A stretch of 64,000 nucleotides of DNA, from the NCBI RefSeq assembly GCF_002127325.2, contig NC_035444.2, positions 82,105,870 to 82,169,869 on the forward strand, given 5' to 3'. The translations under genes were made by a program, and so were the position numbers. The notes beneath the pieces are model-generated. The model saw nothing but the letters and a program-made list of their open reading frames with translations, was not told where the DNA came from and made no database searches. This document shows, in pieces, positions 11,611 through 24,526 of this stretch; positions within the stretch are counted from its first letter, which is position 1, and every line of letters begins with the position of its first letter. This DNA comes from Helianthus annuus. Taxonomy: Eukaryota > Streptophyta > Magnoliopsida > Asterales > Asteraceae.

Positions 11611-12467
11611 GTGAGAATTTGATCTCGTGAGTTATCGTAATTGTTGTATTAAGTTACCTACCTAGTTCGTATGCACTAGGTTACAAGGCTAAATCAATAG
11701 GCTAAGCTCTGCCAGTATAAATCTGCAATATATCAAGGATTATCTGTAGACTAAACTTTGGCCGTATGAATCTGCATGATTATAATGTGAGTCATTCTCT
11801 CTTTTTATTAAATGTTTTACAATACTCCAAATTATTTTCAGAATTATAATTACAGTGATTAAGTTGATGTAATCACCAAATTACAGCCAGTATGTGGGGT
11901 ATTGTGCACATTACTACTGTTTTTATCACTTTAGGTGGGCGAACCTAAAATTTAGTGATACGTCATTCATTGGGGCAGCCAATGGTGATATGACCACTGT
12001 CATAGATCCGGTCGAGTGACAAATACTGTGGGTAGTTGGTTGATATCAGAAACATATGTAAAAGATCTTAATACTGTGAATTATAACAAATGTGTCGTTT
12101 TCAGTAAACTGAATGATTCACTCAGTATTTCCCGCTGACAAAACCTTTTTAAAACGCGTTTCAGGTAATTACAGTACATTGGAATAAGAATTGGATCCGG
12201 CACCGAAGGCATCAAGAAGTGGCTTATTTTATTAAATAAATCAAATTAAGAAATATTGTTTTTATTAAAAGCTACCTTTGTAAAACATGGAATTTATTCC
12301 ATCTATTTAAATAAAACCCGGTGTTTCTAAAACTCTGATATTTTTCCTAACTCACGGTCCTGATGAAATTTCCGCTGCAATGTTTTTCAAAAATAACCAC
12401 CGGTACTGCTGGACTGCTCGCGACTTCCGATTCCGGCCAGGATGGGGTCGGGGGTCGTGACAGAAGG

Positions 12468-12479
12468 TGGTATCAGAGC
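12468..12479 (+). other. LARD1 primer-binding site
   Basis: TGGTATCAGAGC lies five bases inside the 5' LTR end and is complementary to the 3' end of plant initiator tRNA-Met, the usual primer of Tekay-type and many other plant LTR elements. Confidence 0.85.
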
Positions 12480-15400
12480 TAAGCCACTGCTTTAAGCCTG
12501 TAAGTGTTGTGATAATAACACTTAAGCTTAAATAAAAAGAGTTAGGAGATTACTATTAAATGGTAGCACAGCTGATAACAGTTAAGACTTGAACATAAGA
12601 AAAGATGCCTTAGTATAAGCTAAGCCACTTGTTTACGCAATTAGGTGTTATAATAATACCTAAGTTTAAACGGAAAATTAGAAGCTTAATATTATCTGAT
12701 AGCACTCCGGATGATATTTAGACTTGAACTTAAGAATTTTGCCTTAAATAAACTTTAAGGTAAATTACTTATATAAGTACAATGTAATGGATATTGGTAT
12801 TCCATAAAAATGACGATTAGCAGGCAATAGCATTTAATTGCTATTTATTCTTGTTTGTTGATATTACTTGATCTAGAATAAAGATATGTTATGGAAATAC
12901 AAATTTCCTTGATTCTGGATAAAAGCCCTAAAGAGGCACTGTTAAAATCTTGAAAAGATATTATTTATGGGAAATAGAAAAATTTCTCCGGCAAAACTGG
13001 GTATAGAGTAGCAGACTCTCCAGCTTGTCCGGATATACTGAGATTACTGCTCCGGCGCGAACCGGATAAGACGGGATACATAGTATGTCAAACAAGTGAC
13101 AAGTTTCCCTAAATAGTATCATAACATGATATCTGACTTGTTTTTGGAAATAAGAATATGTTAAATACATTAACCTTATGAAAAGTATGTATATTACAGC
13201 ATGTGAAATATATAAATATATAGATATGTATATCTATAAGAAATTCCAAAAACTATAACGATTGATAATTAAGAATAAAACACAAGCATATGTGTCTAGA
13301 TTTCTTTATTACAAATCTCTCGCATATATCTTTAATTTTGAGATCAAACATTATTTCGTTTGATCATCTGTCTCATAACTCGTGCAACAATATAATTAAA
13401 TGAAAACCCATTAAGTTGGGACATCATCAAAAATATAAGAATTACCAGTGCGTTATCATAAACTATTAACGCAAGTAAGAAACATCTAAAGTTGTGCTAA
13501 TGCACAAGAAAACACATAAAACTTAAATTATATGTCCACAAGACATTGAAGTTTATCACACACGACTTCCAAGGCAAGACCTTTGAAAAATATAAATTAG
13601 GCACGATGACACCAATGCTAATTCCGTCAGTAGAAAAACTACTAAAAAAAAAGAGAAGCACTTTGCCATATGATCCTACAACCAACATAAATCTCGCTGA
13701 GGTACGTTGTAATAAGATTTCACAATTATCGATGCACAATCTAATCAGAGTCATAGTTATTATCACTGCAAAAGGAGTCATATACCTTTGCAAATTCCCT
13801 ATTTTATTCAACATTCCCTGGTAATATCACTTAACAACAGTTATCACACGAAATTCCAGATAAAGTTCTTATATTCCTTTTATTGAAATTCTGACTTCTG
13901 CATATAATAAGTTGACTTTCACATTTCTACTTCCTCTAATAGTCATCATATCATGAGGATTTCTTTCGTAGTAGCAAATATCGATCTATTCCATTTCTTG
14001 GTAAATCCACACGTTACACATGCTCTGTTTGTTGCACCTATGGTTCGCTTGCTTTGTGAAGACCACTAGAGGACTTCATTCCAATTTATCCAAACTCAAA
14101 TATCATTTCGTTATATTTGATTTTTACTATTAACCGCATTATTGCAAAACGATAATTCTTTGATATCAAGTCAATGATTTTTGTTAAATAATTGAAGTAA
14201 AGAATTTATACTTATATATATATAAATTATGCAGAGGTATACTTTCATTTTAAGTTTATGTTTAAGTTATTTGTTATTAATAATTTTATTATTAGTAATA
14301 ATATATTAATAATAATAGTATTAATACTATACTATGGTTATTGTCTAGGGCAGATATTGAATAGCCTAGCCTTAGTTAGGCATGGACTGGCCACCTATGC
14401 TTAAACAAGGCAGCACTAACCAATATCCAACCATGATAATAACTAGTTAATAAATTGAGTCATCATATTTATTTAGTAAATTATAATTATATATAAAAAT
14501 ATTTTACTGTAAAGAGAAAATATATTTTCATAAAACAATACCAGAATTAGAGGAACGAATAAAATTATATAAATAATTATGTATCACATATTTTGTAACT
14601 ATGTACTATAACACTTTAGCAAGAAAATAACCATATAAAGAATAATATAGTAGTCAGCGACTACATTGGGTTAGGAGAACATTGTAATATATAAAGAATA
14701 GTCCCCGTTTTCACTTATTTACAACATTTGTAAATACATTCACAACGTTATATGATTTCAAAATAAAAATAAGTAATCACATAAGAATCGACACATTAAG
14801 TATTATATATATTTACAAAATATTTTACAAATACTTTTATACAATAAATATTTTATCCCTTTTATTTACAACTTTCAATTAATGTTATAAATCAAAATGA
14901 ATTCTTTTACAAAATAATAATACTAAAATATTTTGGTGATAACTCCATTGCAGTGTTTTTAATATGTATTACATAATATAAGTATTTTACATAGTATAGT
15001 AAAATACTATAATATTTAAAAGTAGTGACCATTTACATATAATGTGTAATAAATAATATATATTACATTTGTTTTACAAATATAATATAAATTGGTCATG
15101 CCAAAACAACTTGTTTTTATTATATTTCCATCTCTATGACATAGTATGAAAAATATAGTCACTAATAATATACTATCACATTATTTCACAATTTAAAACA
15201 ACTTGGAACTCTAATACACTAACTCTATTGTCCTTTGGTGTATCTTTGCAATTCACTCATCTCAACACATAGAATTTCTTATATCATAATTTACTATTTG
15301 ACAAATCATTTTTCATGCTTTTATTTCATTTTGAACCCGTCGATTCTAAGTATTCCTCAGTTGTCAATCAAGTAAGATTTCTTTTGATAAAGAATTTTAT

Positions 15401-15666
15401 TGATTTCAAAAGTCCTTCACATTCATTTTAAATATCTATCAATCATATATCTTTTGGCTTCAATCTAGTCACTTTGAAAATTATATCATTTCATCTCATT
15501 CGTTTGTCATTAAATTCTTACACTAATTCAGTTAAACCATTGAGTCCTATCTATTGTACAACTCATAGTCACAAAATTTGATATTTTGATTTGATATCAT
15601 TTACCTTAATATTATTCTTTTTGATCAAAAAAAAGTAACATAACTCTAAAAGAAATATCGTAGCCC
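12480..15666 (+). other. LARD1 internal region, non-coding
   Basis: This is AT-rich sequence with many stops in all frames. No gag, protease, RT or integrase motif is recognisable. The longest frames (about 90-105 codons around 13500-13820) overlap each other on opposite strands and match nothing I know. The content probably serves only as packaged RNA backbone. Confidence 0.6.
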
Positions 15667-15704
15667 AAATCTCGAGGACGAGATTTAAAACAAGGTGGGG
15701 AAGA
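15667..15704 (+). other. LARD1 pre-PPT palindrome and polypurine tract
   Basis: A perfect 8+4+8 palindrome, AAATCTCG-AGGA-CGAGATTT (15667-15686), is followed by ACAAGGTGGGGAAGA, which ends exactly at the 3' LTR start. The same pair of signals occurs in LARD2 and in the Tekay element. Confidence 0.75.
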
Positions 15705-18451
15705 TGTAACATCCCTATTTTTATCATGTAAATTATAAGTATGGTTAAATTTATTAACCACTAGTAACTAATAACTAGTTTATTTTTAATATAAATATTC
15801 AACCCAAATAGTTTTAAACACTATTTTATAAAGTTGGTTGAAATATTATATTAATTAATTGACCTGTATATGGGTGACATTTCTAATAAAATAAAAGTAT
15901 ATATAAAAACTTATATCATTAGACGGGTAATCTACGGGTAAGTTGACTATTAGAAATATAAAGTTCATAGACAGGCCTAGGAACAATATAATAATTAAAT
16001 TATAAAAATACATTTTATTTTGAACCTACTCTATTTTTTAAAACTTAGACCCAAATGTAGACAAAAATATTCTGGTTCCAATGACATATGTATTATTTTC
16101 TAAAAACATCATATTTTACAAGTTACAAGCGTCAAATAAGTAAAGTAGTTAAATTAATTATTATATAAAATATATAATTAAAAATTTAAAACATGTTTCG
16201 TAGACATGTTTCATATCCTTTTTCTAAATTACATGTCCCATCTAATAAATAATAATAATAAAAACCAAACATATGAAAATTCCACAAAGAACTGTCATGT
16301 CCCTTGATATTTCGTGTCCTCTTTTTGAAAATAATAAAATAAAGTAAAACATGACATCAGAATGGTGTACGTGTTCTCTTTCAAATGAAGGTAAATTAAT
16401 TACTCTATTACATGTCTAAATGCATGTAACTTTATATTTAATAAATGAAAATTTTGGATACGTCTGAATAAAGGCAACGTACGCAAAGCCAGGTGTAGCC
16501 TTCAAAATCCTTGGAGAGTAGTATAAAAGGACTACCTACCTTCAAAGAACAATTGCCTTCTTCTCTTTCTTTCTTCTGTTATGTCTGTTCGCCTACTCTC
16601 TCTCACATATATATACTTTCTTTTATTATTATTATTTACCTCCTAATAATAATAAAGTTCTGCCTCGTTTTAAGTGTTTTAACTCCCGATCACCGCTATC
16701 CTTTTCGATTGATCTGAGTTCCATAACGCATGTCAAGGCTCTGCCCGACTAAGTTCGTTTGGATTCTATCTCGGGACTTCGGGACAAGGTTGAATTAAGG
16801 GTACTATACTTAACACGAGTGCATTATATTTTTAAATAGCTTAAAAGTTATACCCAAAATTTATACCAGGAGTCCTTCTAGTTGAACCCTAAAGTTACAC
16901 AGTGGGTCCATTCCTTTTTCTCACTTTTGTAATTTACCCAAAACTATTATTTATTATTCCATTCTCACCAAAAGTCATATCTACTATTTTATTTACTCAA
17001 TAGGAAACCCTAGTTGAGACACCCAAGTAATTCTACACAATCTCTAAAATTTTCATAACAAACAGAATCAGGATCAGGGCCCCTAAAACTCAGGGGGGGG
17101 GGGGTAAACCCTAGTTGATGATTATCAATAGAAACTCGTTGTCTAAATCTGATTGGACAAAACTATAAAGTCAGCATGCCTAGTCCCAAACGTGGCTACC
17201 CTAGAGTCGGTTCGTACCCCTTACGGACCGTAAGGGATAAGGCTTACGGTCGGTAAGCCTGTCAAATTTCGTGTATAAATAGCAGGCATCGGCACTTGCA
17301 GTCTGCTGTTCATTCGACGATTAAATTCCGATTATACACCAAGTTATCGTCCAAATACTCTAAAAACACACACGCGAATCACTAATAGCAGGGTGCTACT
17401 ACGATACCGGGTATTAACTCGATCGCTATTATGATTCATTTTCCGACCGATCAATATATCCAATGGATGTTTAAGTGCTGCCCACATTAGGGTTATACTT
17501 TGTCATTCGTCGTTAATTCGATGGATGTTTAAGTATCGTACTTTGTCGTTCGTCGTTAATTCGATGGATGTTTAAGTATCGCACTTTGTCGTTCGTTGTG
17601 AGAATTTGATCTCGTGAGTTATCGTAATTGTTGTATTAAGTTACCTACCTAGTTCGTATGCACTAGGTTACAAGGCTAAATCAATAGGCTAAGCTCTGCC
17701 TGTATAAATCTGCAATATATCAAGGCTTATCCGTAGACTAAACTTTGGCCGTATGAATCTGCATGATTATAATGTGAGTCATTCTCTCTTTTTATTAAAT
17801 GTTTTACAATACTCCAAATTATTTTCAGAATTGTAATTACAGTGATTAAGTTGATGTAATCACCAAATTACAGCCAGTATGTGGGGTATTGTGCACATTA
17901 CTACTGTTTTTATCACTTTAGGTGGGCGAACCTAAAATTTAGTGATACGTCATTCATTGGGGCAGCCAATGGTGATATGACCACTGTCACAGATCCGGTC
18001 GAGTGACAAATATACTGTGGGTAGTTGGTTGATATCAGAAACATATGTAAAAGATCTTAATACTGTGAATTATAACAAATGTGTCGTTTTCAGTAAACTG
18101 AATGATTCACTCAGTATTTCCCGCTGACAAAACCTTTTTAAAACGCGTTTCAGGTAATTACAGTACATTGGAATAAGAATTGGATCCGGCACCGAAGGCA
18201 TCTAGAAGTGACTTATTTTATTAATTAAATCAAATTAAGAAATATTGTTTTTATTAAAAGCTACCTTTGTAAAACATGGAATTTATTCCATCTATTTAAA
18301 TAAAACCCGGTGTTTCTAAAACTCTGATATTTTTCCTAACTCACGGTCCTGATGAAATTTCCGCTGCAATGTTTTTCAAAAATAACCACCGGTACTGCTG
18401 GACTGCTCGCGACTTCCGATTCCGGCCAGGATGGGGTCGGGGGTCGTGACA
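15705..18451 (+). repeat. LARD1 3' LTR
   Basis: The complete 2,747-base LTR has TG...CA ends. It is uninterrupted and serves as the reference for the LINE insertion in the 5' copy. Confidence 0.88.
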
Positions 18452-18456
18452 GATGG

Positions 18457-19160
18457 ATGGAGAGGTGTCTGGAGAAATTCGTATGTGGGAGATGGTGAGA
18501 GTTTAGAAGCAAAAGGGAAAGTTGTTTCATAAAAAACAACATGGTGAGCCGCGAGAGACTATTATTTGTTTGGTTTAGAGGTTGAAGCACTTATAACCTC
18601 GGTGACTGGGTTAATAGCCGATAAAAACGCAAGGATAAGAGCGGTATTCAAGTTTGTGGATGGTGGTTGAGGGGATGAGCGGGTAACAGAGGCACCAAAA
18701 AATACATAAATGGTCATAAGTGGGGATTCGATGATATAGTAGTTCGGTGGGTGTTTTGTTTGGGGAGGAGATTGCAGCAAAGGTGGAGGGGTTGGTGGTA
18801 CTCCCCGGTCCAAGTAGAAGTGGGTATAGGTCACCGCTGCTGTTGCATCGTAGGATAGGGATCCGGGTCTTGTAGTCCTTCACAAGAAAACCAAAAGGGT
18901 CAAATTCCACGAAAACAGAATTGTCGGTAGTAAACCGACGAACTGAAATTAGATTTTTAATGAGTTTCGGGGCATATAGCACGTCTTTAACGACAAAGGG
19001 TGGGAAAGGTGGTGGTAGGATTTGCGTGCCATGTCCAACAACCGGAATAGTGGAGCCATTACCAACAATGATATCTTGTGGGATGCTATTATAAAAAAAG
19101 GATTTGAAATTACCTTGTGTGTTCGTTATGGTTACAGTAGCTCCGATGGGCATGTAAGGC
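18457..19160 (-). pseudogene. pol: Copia protease and GAG-pre-integrase remnant with integrase deletion
   Basis: On the minus strand the frame shows the protease-adjacent block DIIVGNGSTIPVVGHG, then DVLYAPKLIKNLISVRRFTTD and the GAG-pre-integrase pattern. Instead of the protease active site D-(S/T)-G-A it reads PIGA, so the catalytic aspartate is lost. The sequence then jumps from ELLYHR to YPLIPSTTIHKLEYRS, the end of the integrase, so the HHCC and DDE regions are deleted. It ends at the LARD1 target duplication. Confidence 0.8.
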
Positions 19161-20260
19161 GTCGGGTCTTGTTGCTGAAGAGACATGGTGTAGATGGCTT
19201 GCTCGATGTCGGTTGGTGTGTAGGCCGCATGATGAGCTTGAGTGGGTCGAGGACCCAGCAGACCATTGGCTGAGGTGTTGGAAGTGGGCTGTGGGTTCAT
19301 TGTTGGGTATGGTATGGGGGTGCGTGCCATGGTTGTTGAGCGGCCCATGGAGGGGGAGCGGCCCAGTGTGGAGTGGACCATGGATAGTAGGACGATGCGG
19401 GCCATGGAGACCACAGACCGGGTTGCTGCCAAGAAGAATTAGAGTTGCGACCCCTGCCCCATGAATTTCTACCGCGACCCCTGCCATGGGAACCCCGACC
19501 CCGGCCTCGTCGATAACTTTGATTATCGGGCCTATACTCGTTGTTGGAACCGTGGTTCGCGGCGAGCGCATTGTGTTTGCGTTTAAAGCCGTGCCTGCCG
19601 TTTGAGATGCCTGAAGCGCTTGTTCGGCTTTACGAGTTTCAACCATTATTACTCTTGAACGAGCGTCATAGAAGCTTGGCAGTGGGTCTTGGTTTTGTAA
19701 TATGGTGGCTATGCCTTCGTATTGTTCGTTAAGGCCACTGATTAATTGTAGAACTAAGCTTTTGTTATCGACCGGGGACCCACCACTAGCAAGTTGATCT
19801 GTCAATACTTTTAACTCTTGACAGTAGGTAGATACACTTGAGAAACCACTGAGACGAGTATTAGAGAATTTATGAAGCAGATGAATGGAACGAGCAGTCT
19901 TGTTATCCTGAAAAATATTTTCCAGGGCAACCCATGCCTCATATGCGGTTGAATTTTTTTTAGTATAGTATGCAAAAGATCACTAGAAATAGTACCGTAA
20001 ATCCACTGTAATACAATTGTGTCCAGGTAGTCCCATGAGTCATCGACTGCCTTTGCCTTCTCTTTGTCTGATTCCTTCTAAGAAGAGGAGGACTCGACTT
20101 CTGGTCTGGGAGATAAGTGGTCGTGAACCCGGTATGTACGGCATGTGATGCGAAAGAGTTCACTCCAAGAGTTGTAGAGTCCGTTGTCCATCTCAAGAGT
20201 AACATGGATTTGGCTTTTGATGTTGGACACAGTGGCGGCTGGGTGAAGTTTTTGATCCAT
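19161..20260 (-). pseudogene. gag: Copia gag (broken)
   Basis: The likely start is the ATG at 20258-20260 (MDQKLHPAATVSNIK). The frame continues through NGLYNSWSELFRITCRTYRVHDHL. After a frameshift near 20080 come the UBN2-type gag region (TAYEAWVALENIF) and ISGLNEQYEGIATILQNQDPLPSF. A Gly/Arg-rich tail (near 19450-19530) follows in another frame. Gag forms the particle in which reverse transcription occurs. Several breaks make it non-functional. Confidence 0.8.
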
Positions 20261-20366
20261 AGTGAACAGGGATATAGGGGACAAACAGAGGGAAAAGGAG
20301 GGAAGAAGGGAGATTGGAAAGGGTGTGATGAAAAAAATGAGAACGGCACTTAGGAAGAAGAGGCCT

Positions 20367-20381
20367 GGTCTCTTGATACCA
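20367..20381 (-). other. Copia primer-binding site
   Basis: The minus strand reads TGGTATCAAGAGACC directly inside the 5' LTR. It resembles the initiator tRNA-Met-type PBS with an extra A, as seen in Copia elements. Confidence 0.75.
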
Positions 20382-20522
20382 TGCTAGGGTTTGTATATTG
20401 TGAATGGCTTGCTGCCTCTGTATCTCATTCATGAATATATAACCAATATTATAAGGTCCTAACTTTGGCTAATTAAAATATATAAGGAAACATAATAATC
20501 TACCGAATATACATAGTTATTA
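20382..20522 (-). repeat. Copia 5' LTR
   Basis: A 141-base copy of the 6481-6623 repeat, ending TTA against GATCC (20523-20527). The terminal CA present in the other copy is missing here. Confidence 0.85.
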
Positions 20523-20960
20523 GATCCATCGATGACATTTTTGCCGTTGGTAAATTTACCACGTTTATCCAGCTATAACAACCGTTGGTAATCCATTGAT
20601 GATCTATCGGTACATTCATTACTCACACCATATCTCCTAACAGATGTTCATTGATGTATAATCTACTACGACGTCTATTTTCATCGAGGGGCTTGTCATG
20701 ACTGATTCCGTTGTCGAAAGCTCACTATTTATTAGTAAATTGGTGTTTGTAGGTGAAAGAGTTCAGTTACCTGGTTAGCAACATGGCTCGCATACACGCA
20801 GATGTGCAAATAAAAACCAGGTTAGGAACCGAACCCAAACCGAACTAAAATATGGACCCGAACCTAAACATAGGGTTGAAATCTGTTGTTACCCAACACT
20901 TTGAAACCGGTTTCGCCACAAACATTTGGGCACAAAACCCAATTAATGGACCTCTACATA
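20523..20960. repeat. Diverged copy of the remorin-intron repeat, host of the Copia and LARD2 insertions
   Basis: From about 20523 to 20800 the sequence parallels 4920-5280: CCGTTGGTAA, TAACAACCGTTGGTAATCC, then a GTTGTCGAAAGC block and a GTGTTTGTAGGTGAA block in the same order, strongly diverged. The rest is AT-rich with short ACCGAAC motifs. ACATA at 20956-20960 is the left copy of the LARD2 target duplication. No gene is visible. Confidence 0.6.
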
Positions 20961-23086
20961 TGTCACAGCCCCTGACCCCTTCCCTAGAGTGAGAGCCGCG
21001 AGCCAGCCAGATGGTATTGGTGTTTATTAATTTGGCAGCGGAATTTTCATCAGGACTGTAGTTAGGAAATATTTTATCAGAGTTAAACACCAAAATGTTT
21101 AAAATAATTAAATAGGATAAAAGCCAAGTTTTTCTGATAATACATTTATCATAAACAAGTGGATAAAACCCGATTTCCATTTGTAATACATTTATAGGGA
21201 ATAACCTTAATTATTGAAAACAATTCTCCTTTTTAATTAGGTAATTTTTATGGCCACTTTTCTAAGCCTTCAGTGCTTTCCAGCTCGCTTTTATTGGTTT
21301 CACACTAAGTTATCTAAAACACGTGTTTAAAACATTTTATCAGCAAGAAATACTGGTGAGTGAATCCCAGTTTAATCAAAATAGATTTTATCATTTTACA
21401 GCATTGAGGGCGGCCGCGCAATTACATTTGTTTATTTTTCTACCTTAATTACCACCTACGGTACTGTCAACCCGACTTGTGGTCATGTTACTACTCACAG
21501 TGTAGTAACAAATTTTATATACAAAACCCCAACATACCGACGATAATTGTAGAATACAAATACTCAATCACTGTTAAGTATAAATTAAAACACTTGAGGT
21601 TTTGTGAAAACAGTTTACAAAAAGGAGATTACTCACATAAAGGTTTCATAAGAAGAGGATTTCTCACATTGCTATTTTATGTATTTCTCTTGTGACTTCC
21701 TGGTTATAATCTATTAAAGTAAACAATGCACACGCGTTAGTATAATAACCCAATTTACATTAGTTATACCCTCCCCGAAACAGAAACTCCAACGACTACG
21801 TCGGGCAGAGCCTCGACAGGCGTTACGGAGCACTAGATCGATCGGGCAGCGTAACTAATACGTAATCAGGGTTAGAATACATACAACGAGGCAGAGCTTC
21901 ACTAATTTAGTGGGTACAATACCCGATATTATTTCTATAATTCAGAAATTGAGAGAGATCGAGAAAGTTTGAGCGAATTCCAACTGAAAGCCGATGGCTT
22001 ACTTTTATAGGGCTAGTCGACCATTCTCTCGCGCCCCGCAAGAGATTAAGTGAAGGTCATCGCGGCCCGCGAGGGCCCTAAAGGCGGCAACGAGTTTGCT
22101 GAGTCGTCCCCAGGTTCTGACGCGTGTCCGACACGTGGCGGCCTGAGACGTTGCCTAGTGTTGAGCTGTCGCGCCCCGCGAAGCACACCTCCATCAGGGT
22201 CGCGGCTCGTGAGCGGCCCTAAAATCTTTTTTTATTTGATTTTTAATTATATAAAGGTATTTCGGGTCCGATTTTCGTATACGGGGTGTATTTTAGGACA
22301 TTTAGGGGTGTTCTAAATATTTTAGGAGAGTTGCTATATCTTGGATATAACTCCTGAACTATTTAATAAAATATATACTACACTTGCTTTAAGTATAGTA
22401 ACCCAATTCAGCTTTATCCCTACGTCACGAGACAGAACCCCAACGAACTTAGTCGGGCAGAGTCTTGACATGTGTTATGGGGTCCTAGATCAATCGGACA
22501 GGGTAACAGTGATCAGAGGTTAAAACACTTAAAACGGGGGCATGGCTTTATTATTATTATTATTATGGGGTAAAAATAAAAATAAAGTATATATATAGAG
22601 GGAGTGCGAGTGTGAGAAAGGAATTGGAGCAATTGAATGTCTTCACCTGTTTCTTTATTTATACACAAGTTTCTTGGAGATCAATTAAAAGGAAAAGATT
22701 CCTTTTGACTAACAAAGAGACACGTACACATATATGGACATACACATCCATATGAACTAAATTTCAAATAGTTTGATTATTATTATTTTATTATTTATAT
22801 ATTATAATTACATTCATTTGCTTCACTTATTTGGCGTTTATAACTTTTAAAATATGACGTTCTATAAAATAATGAATATGTCATTAGAATGAGAATATTT
22901 GTATCAACATTTTGGCCTAAGTTTCATTAAAAACGGAGTAGGTTTAAATATAATGTATTTTTATAATTTAATTATTAAACAGTTCCTAGGCCCGTCTAGG
23001 TACTTCATATTTCTAACAGTCAACTTACCCATGACCTATTCGTGTAATAATTTTATTTTAAATTTAAAAATTTTGGGAATGTTACA
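20961..23086 (-). repeat. LARD2 3' LTR (full length)
   Basis: A 2,126-base repeat. It includes GC-rich palindromes at 22061-22071 (CGCGGCCCGCG) and 22169-22181 (TCGCGCCCCGCGA). Downstream on the minus strand is a TATAAAAG box at about 22002-22009. Confidence 0.85.
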
Positions 23087-23124
23087 TCCTCCCCACCTTG
23101 TTTTAAATCTCGTCCTTGAGATTT
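23087..23124 (-). other. LARD2 polypurine tract and pre-PPT palindrome
   Basis: On the minus strand an imperfect palindrome AAATCTCA-AGGA-CGAGATTT (23105-23124) is followed by ACAAGGTGGGGAGGA, which abuts the 3' LTR. It is nearly identical to LARD1 at 15667-15704. Confidence 0.75.
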
Positions 23125-24526
23125 GGGTTACGATACCTTCTTGGGGTTACGTCACGTCTTTTAGTTGGTTATCAAGGTATCTGAGATAGAATCAAAAGAT
23201 GAATATAAAGATATCATAGGATAATTGGAATTCAATGGTCTCAAAACTTAGTTTCAGGAATTGATGTTAACTGAATGAGATGAAATGATACAGTGACTAA
23301 GTTTCATAAGTCAAAAGAGAGATTTGATAGGCATAAAATTCGAAATGCAATGACTTTTAGAAACAATAGAATTTGATGTCAGAAGAGAACTTACTTTGTT
23401 TGTTAGTTGAGAAAGGTTCTGAATCAATAACCTCAAAATAGAAGTATGAAAAATGATTTGTCAGTAATTAAACCAGAAATCGGTGACGTTTATTTAAATG
23501 GCAAGGATACACTGGACAATACAATAGAATTTAGTGTATCATGGTCTTAATATATAATTGTATGAAGACTACTTGAATGATGAGTCAAACGAATAACGTA
23601 TGGATTTGTATGATCAGGCTTTATTATTAGCACATGCTACAAATTTATACAGACACTGCAAGGTGTTGTAATGATTGAAAGAATTCAATGATTGCGGTGA
23701 CTAAATAAATTCACCGTTCTCGAAATTAACTAAGAGTTGCAAATGAAGTGAATCTGGATATTCAAAAGATAGGATGTTCAAAATGAAGAAAGAAATGAAT
23801 ATTTTAGGATCAATTCAAAGATGAAAGAAATGTTGGAGGTACGTTGGAATGAGAATTTAGGTACTTTTATCTTAATACAAAATTGTATTAAAACTGGCTT
23901 AGGATAATGAATCAATAAATAGATAAATTTGTACCTCATGTGTGAAATGAAATGAGTCCAAGTTTCAAAGAAATCGCCACCGCGAGGTGTCGTGTTTTAA
24001 CAAACGATTTATTGGAGTCATAGACTCTGAATAGGTCGATTATGATTCAAACAAATTATATTATTTGGAATATGATGATCTCAATTCATCATATGGGATT
24101 TTGAATTGAATTTATATTATGAACAAGTTCAAACAATTTGAGCTTGGTTTGGACATATTCCAACAATGGATATATGTATTGACAAGAAATGGTTACAATA
24201 AAAAAATCCGGTAAGTATCTTTGAAAAGAAAAAGGTGTTTTCCAAGAAATCTGTTGACTTGATATCAAAAGTCAGCATTTTCACAATCAGGGGAACTTTA
24301 TCAAAATAAGTATAACGAAAATATTTATTCGATCTTGTGAATAAATGATCTTTTGAAATGAATTCAGATGTGTGACAAGCAATGCATTTAGGAATTTCTC
24401 AAGAGATGAGACAAAATAAAGATTTTTTATTGATGAAGTTTTGATTGAAATCAAAAGTCAACTAGCTTAAGTATAGTCGAAACATAAGAGTGCTTATTTT
24501 ATTATTGTTTCCGGTATTGTAAATAT

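Larger units (their letters stand above)
8550..12462 (+). repeat. LARD1 5' LTR, interrupted by a LINE
   Basis: This copy aligns with 15705-18451 along its whole length except for the LINE insertion at 9220-10371 plus one extra copy of a 17-base target sequence. It contains two TATA-like boxes, TATAAAAGG (10537-10545) and TATAAATAG (11287-11295). Confidence 0.87.
8550..18451 (+). mobile_element. LARD1: coding-free large LTR element inserted in Copia pol
   Basis: Long direct repeats of 2,747 bases (3' copy) begin TGTAACATCC and end GGTCGTGACA. The target duplication GATGG (8545-8549 and 18452-18456) flanks them. A PBS matching initiator tRNA-Met lies just inside the 5' LTR (12468-12479) and a polypurine tract lies before the 3' LTR. 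The 3.2-kb internal region has no gag or pol, so this is a large retrotransposon derivative that would need enzymes from another element. The LTR copies differ only at scattered positions by eye, so it is much younger than the Copia it sits in. LTR and PPT similarity link it to LARD2. Confidence 0.88.
6481..20522 (-). mobile_element. Degenerate Ty1/Copia retrotransposon, split by LARD1
   Basis: Two near-identical short direct repeats bound the element (6481-6623 and 20382-20522). They are flanked by GATCC at 6476-6480 and 20523-20527. On the minus strand the order is 5' LTR, primer-binding site (20367-20381), gag, protease/pre-integrase remnant, LARD1 insertion (8550-18451), reverse transcriptase/RNase H, 3' LTR. 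Most of the integrase catalytic domain is missing. The RT sequence looks like the Ale/Retrofit lineage, a guess from memory. Stops and frameshifts throughout mean it cannot act on its own. The outermost CA of the right LTR end has been lost, leaving TTA directly against GATCC. Confidence 0.88.

Noticed and set aside
13497..13824. Two ORFs of about 100 codons on opposite strands in the LARD1 interior
   Set aside because: They overlap each other, have AT-driven composition, and show no recognisable domain.
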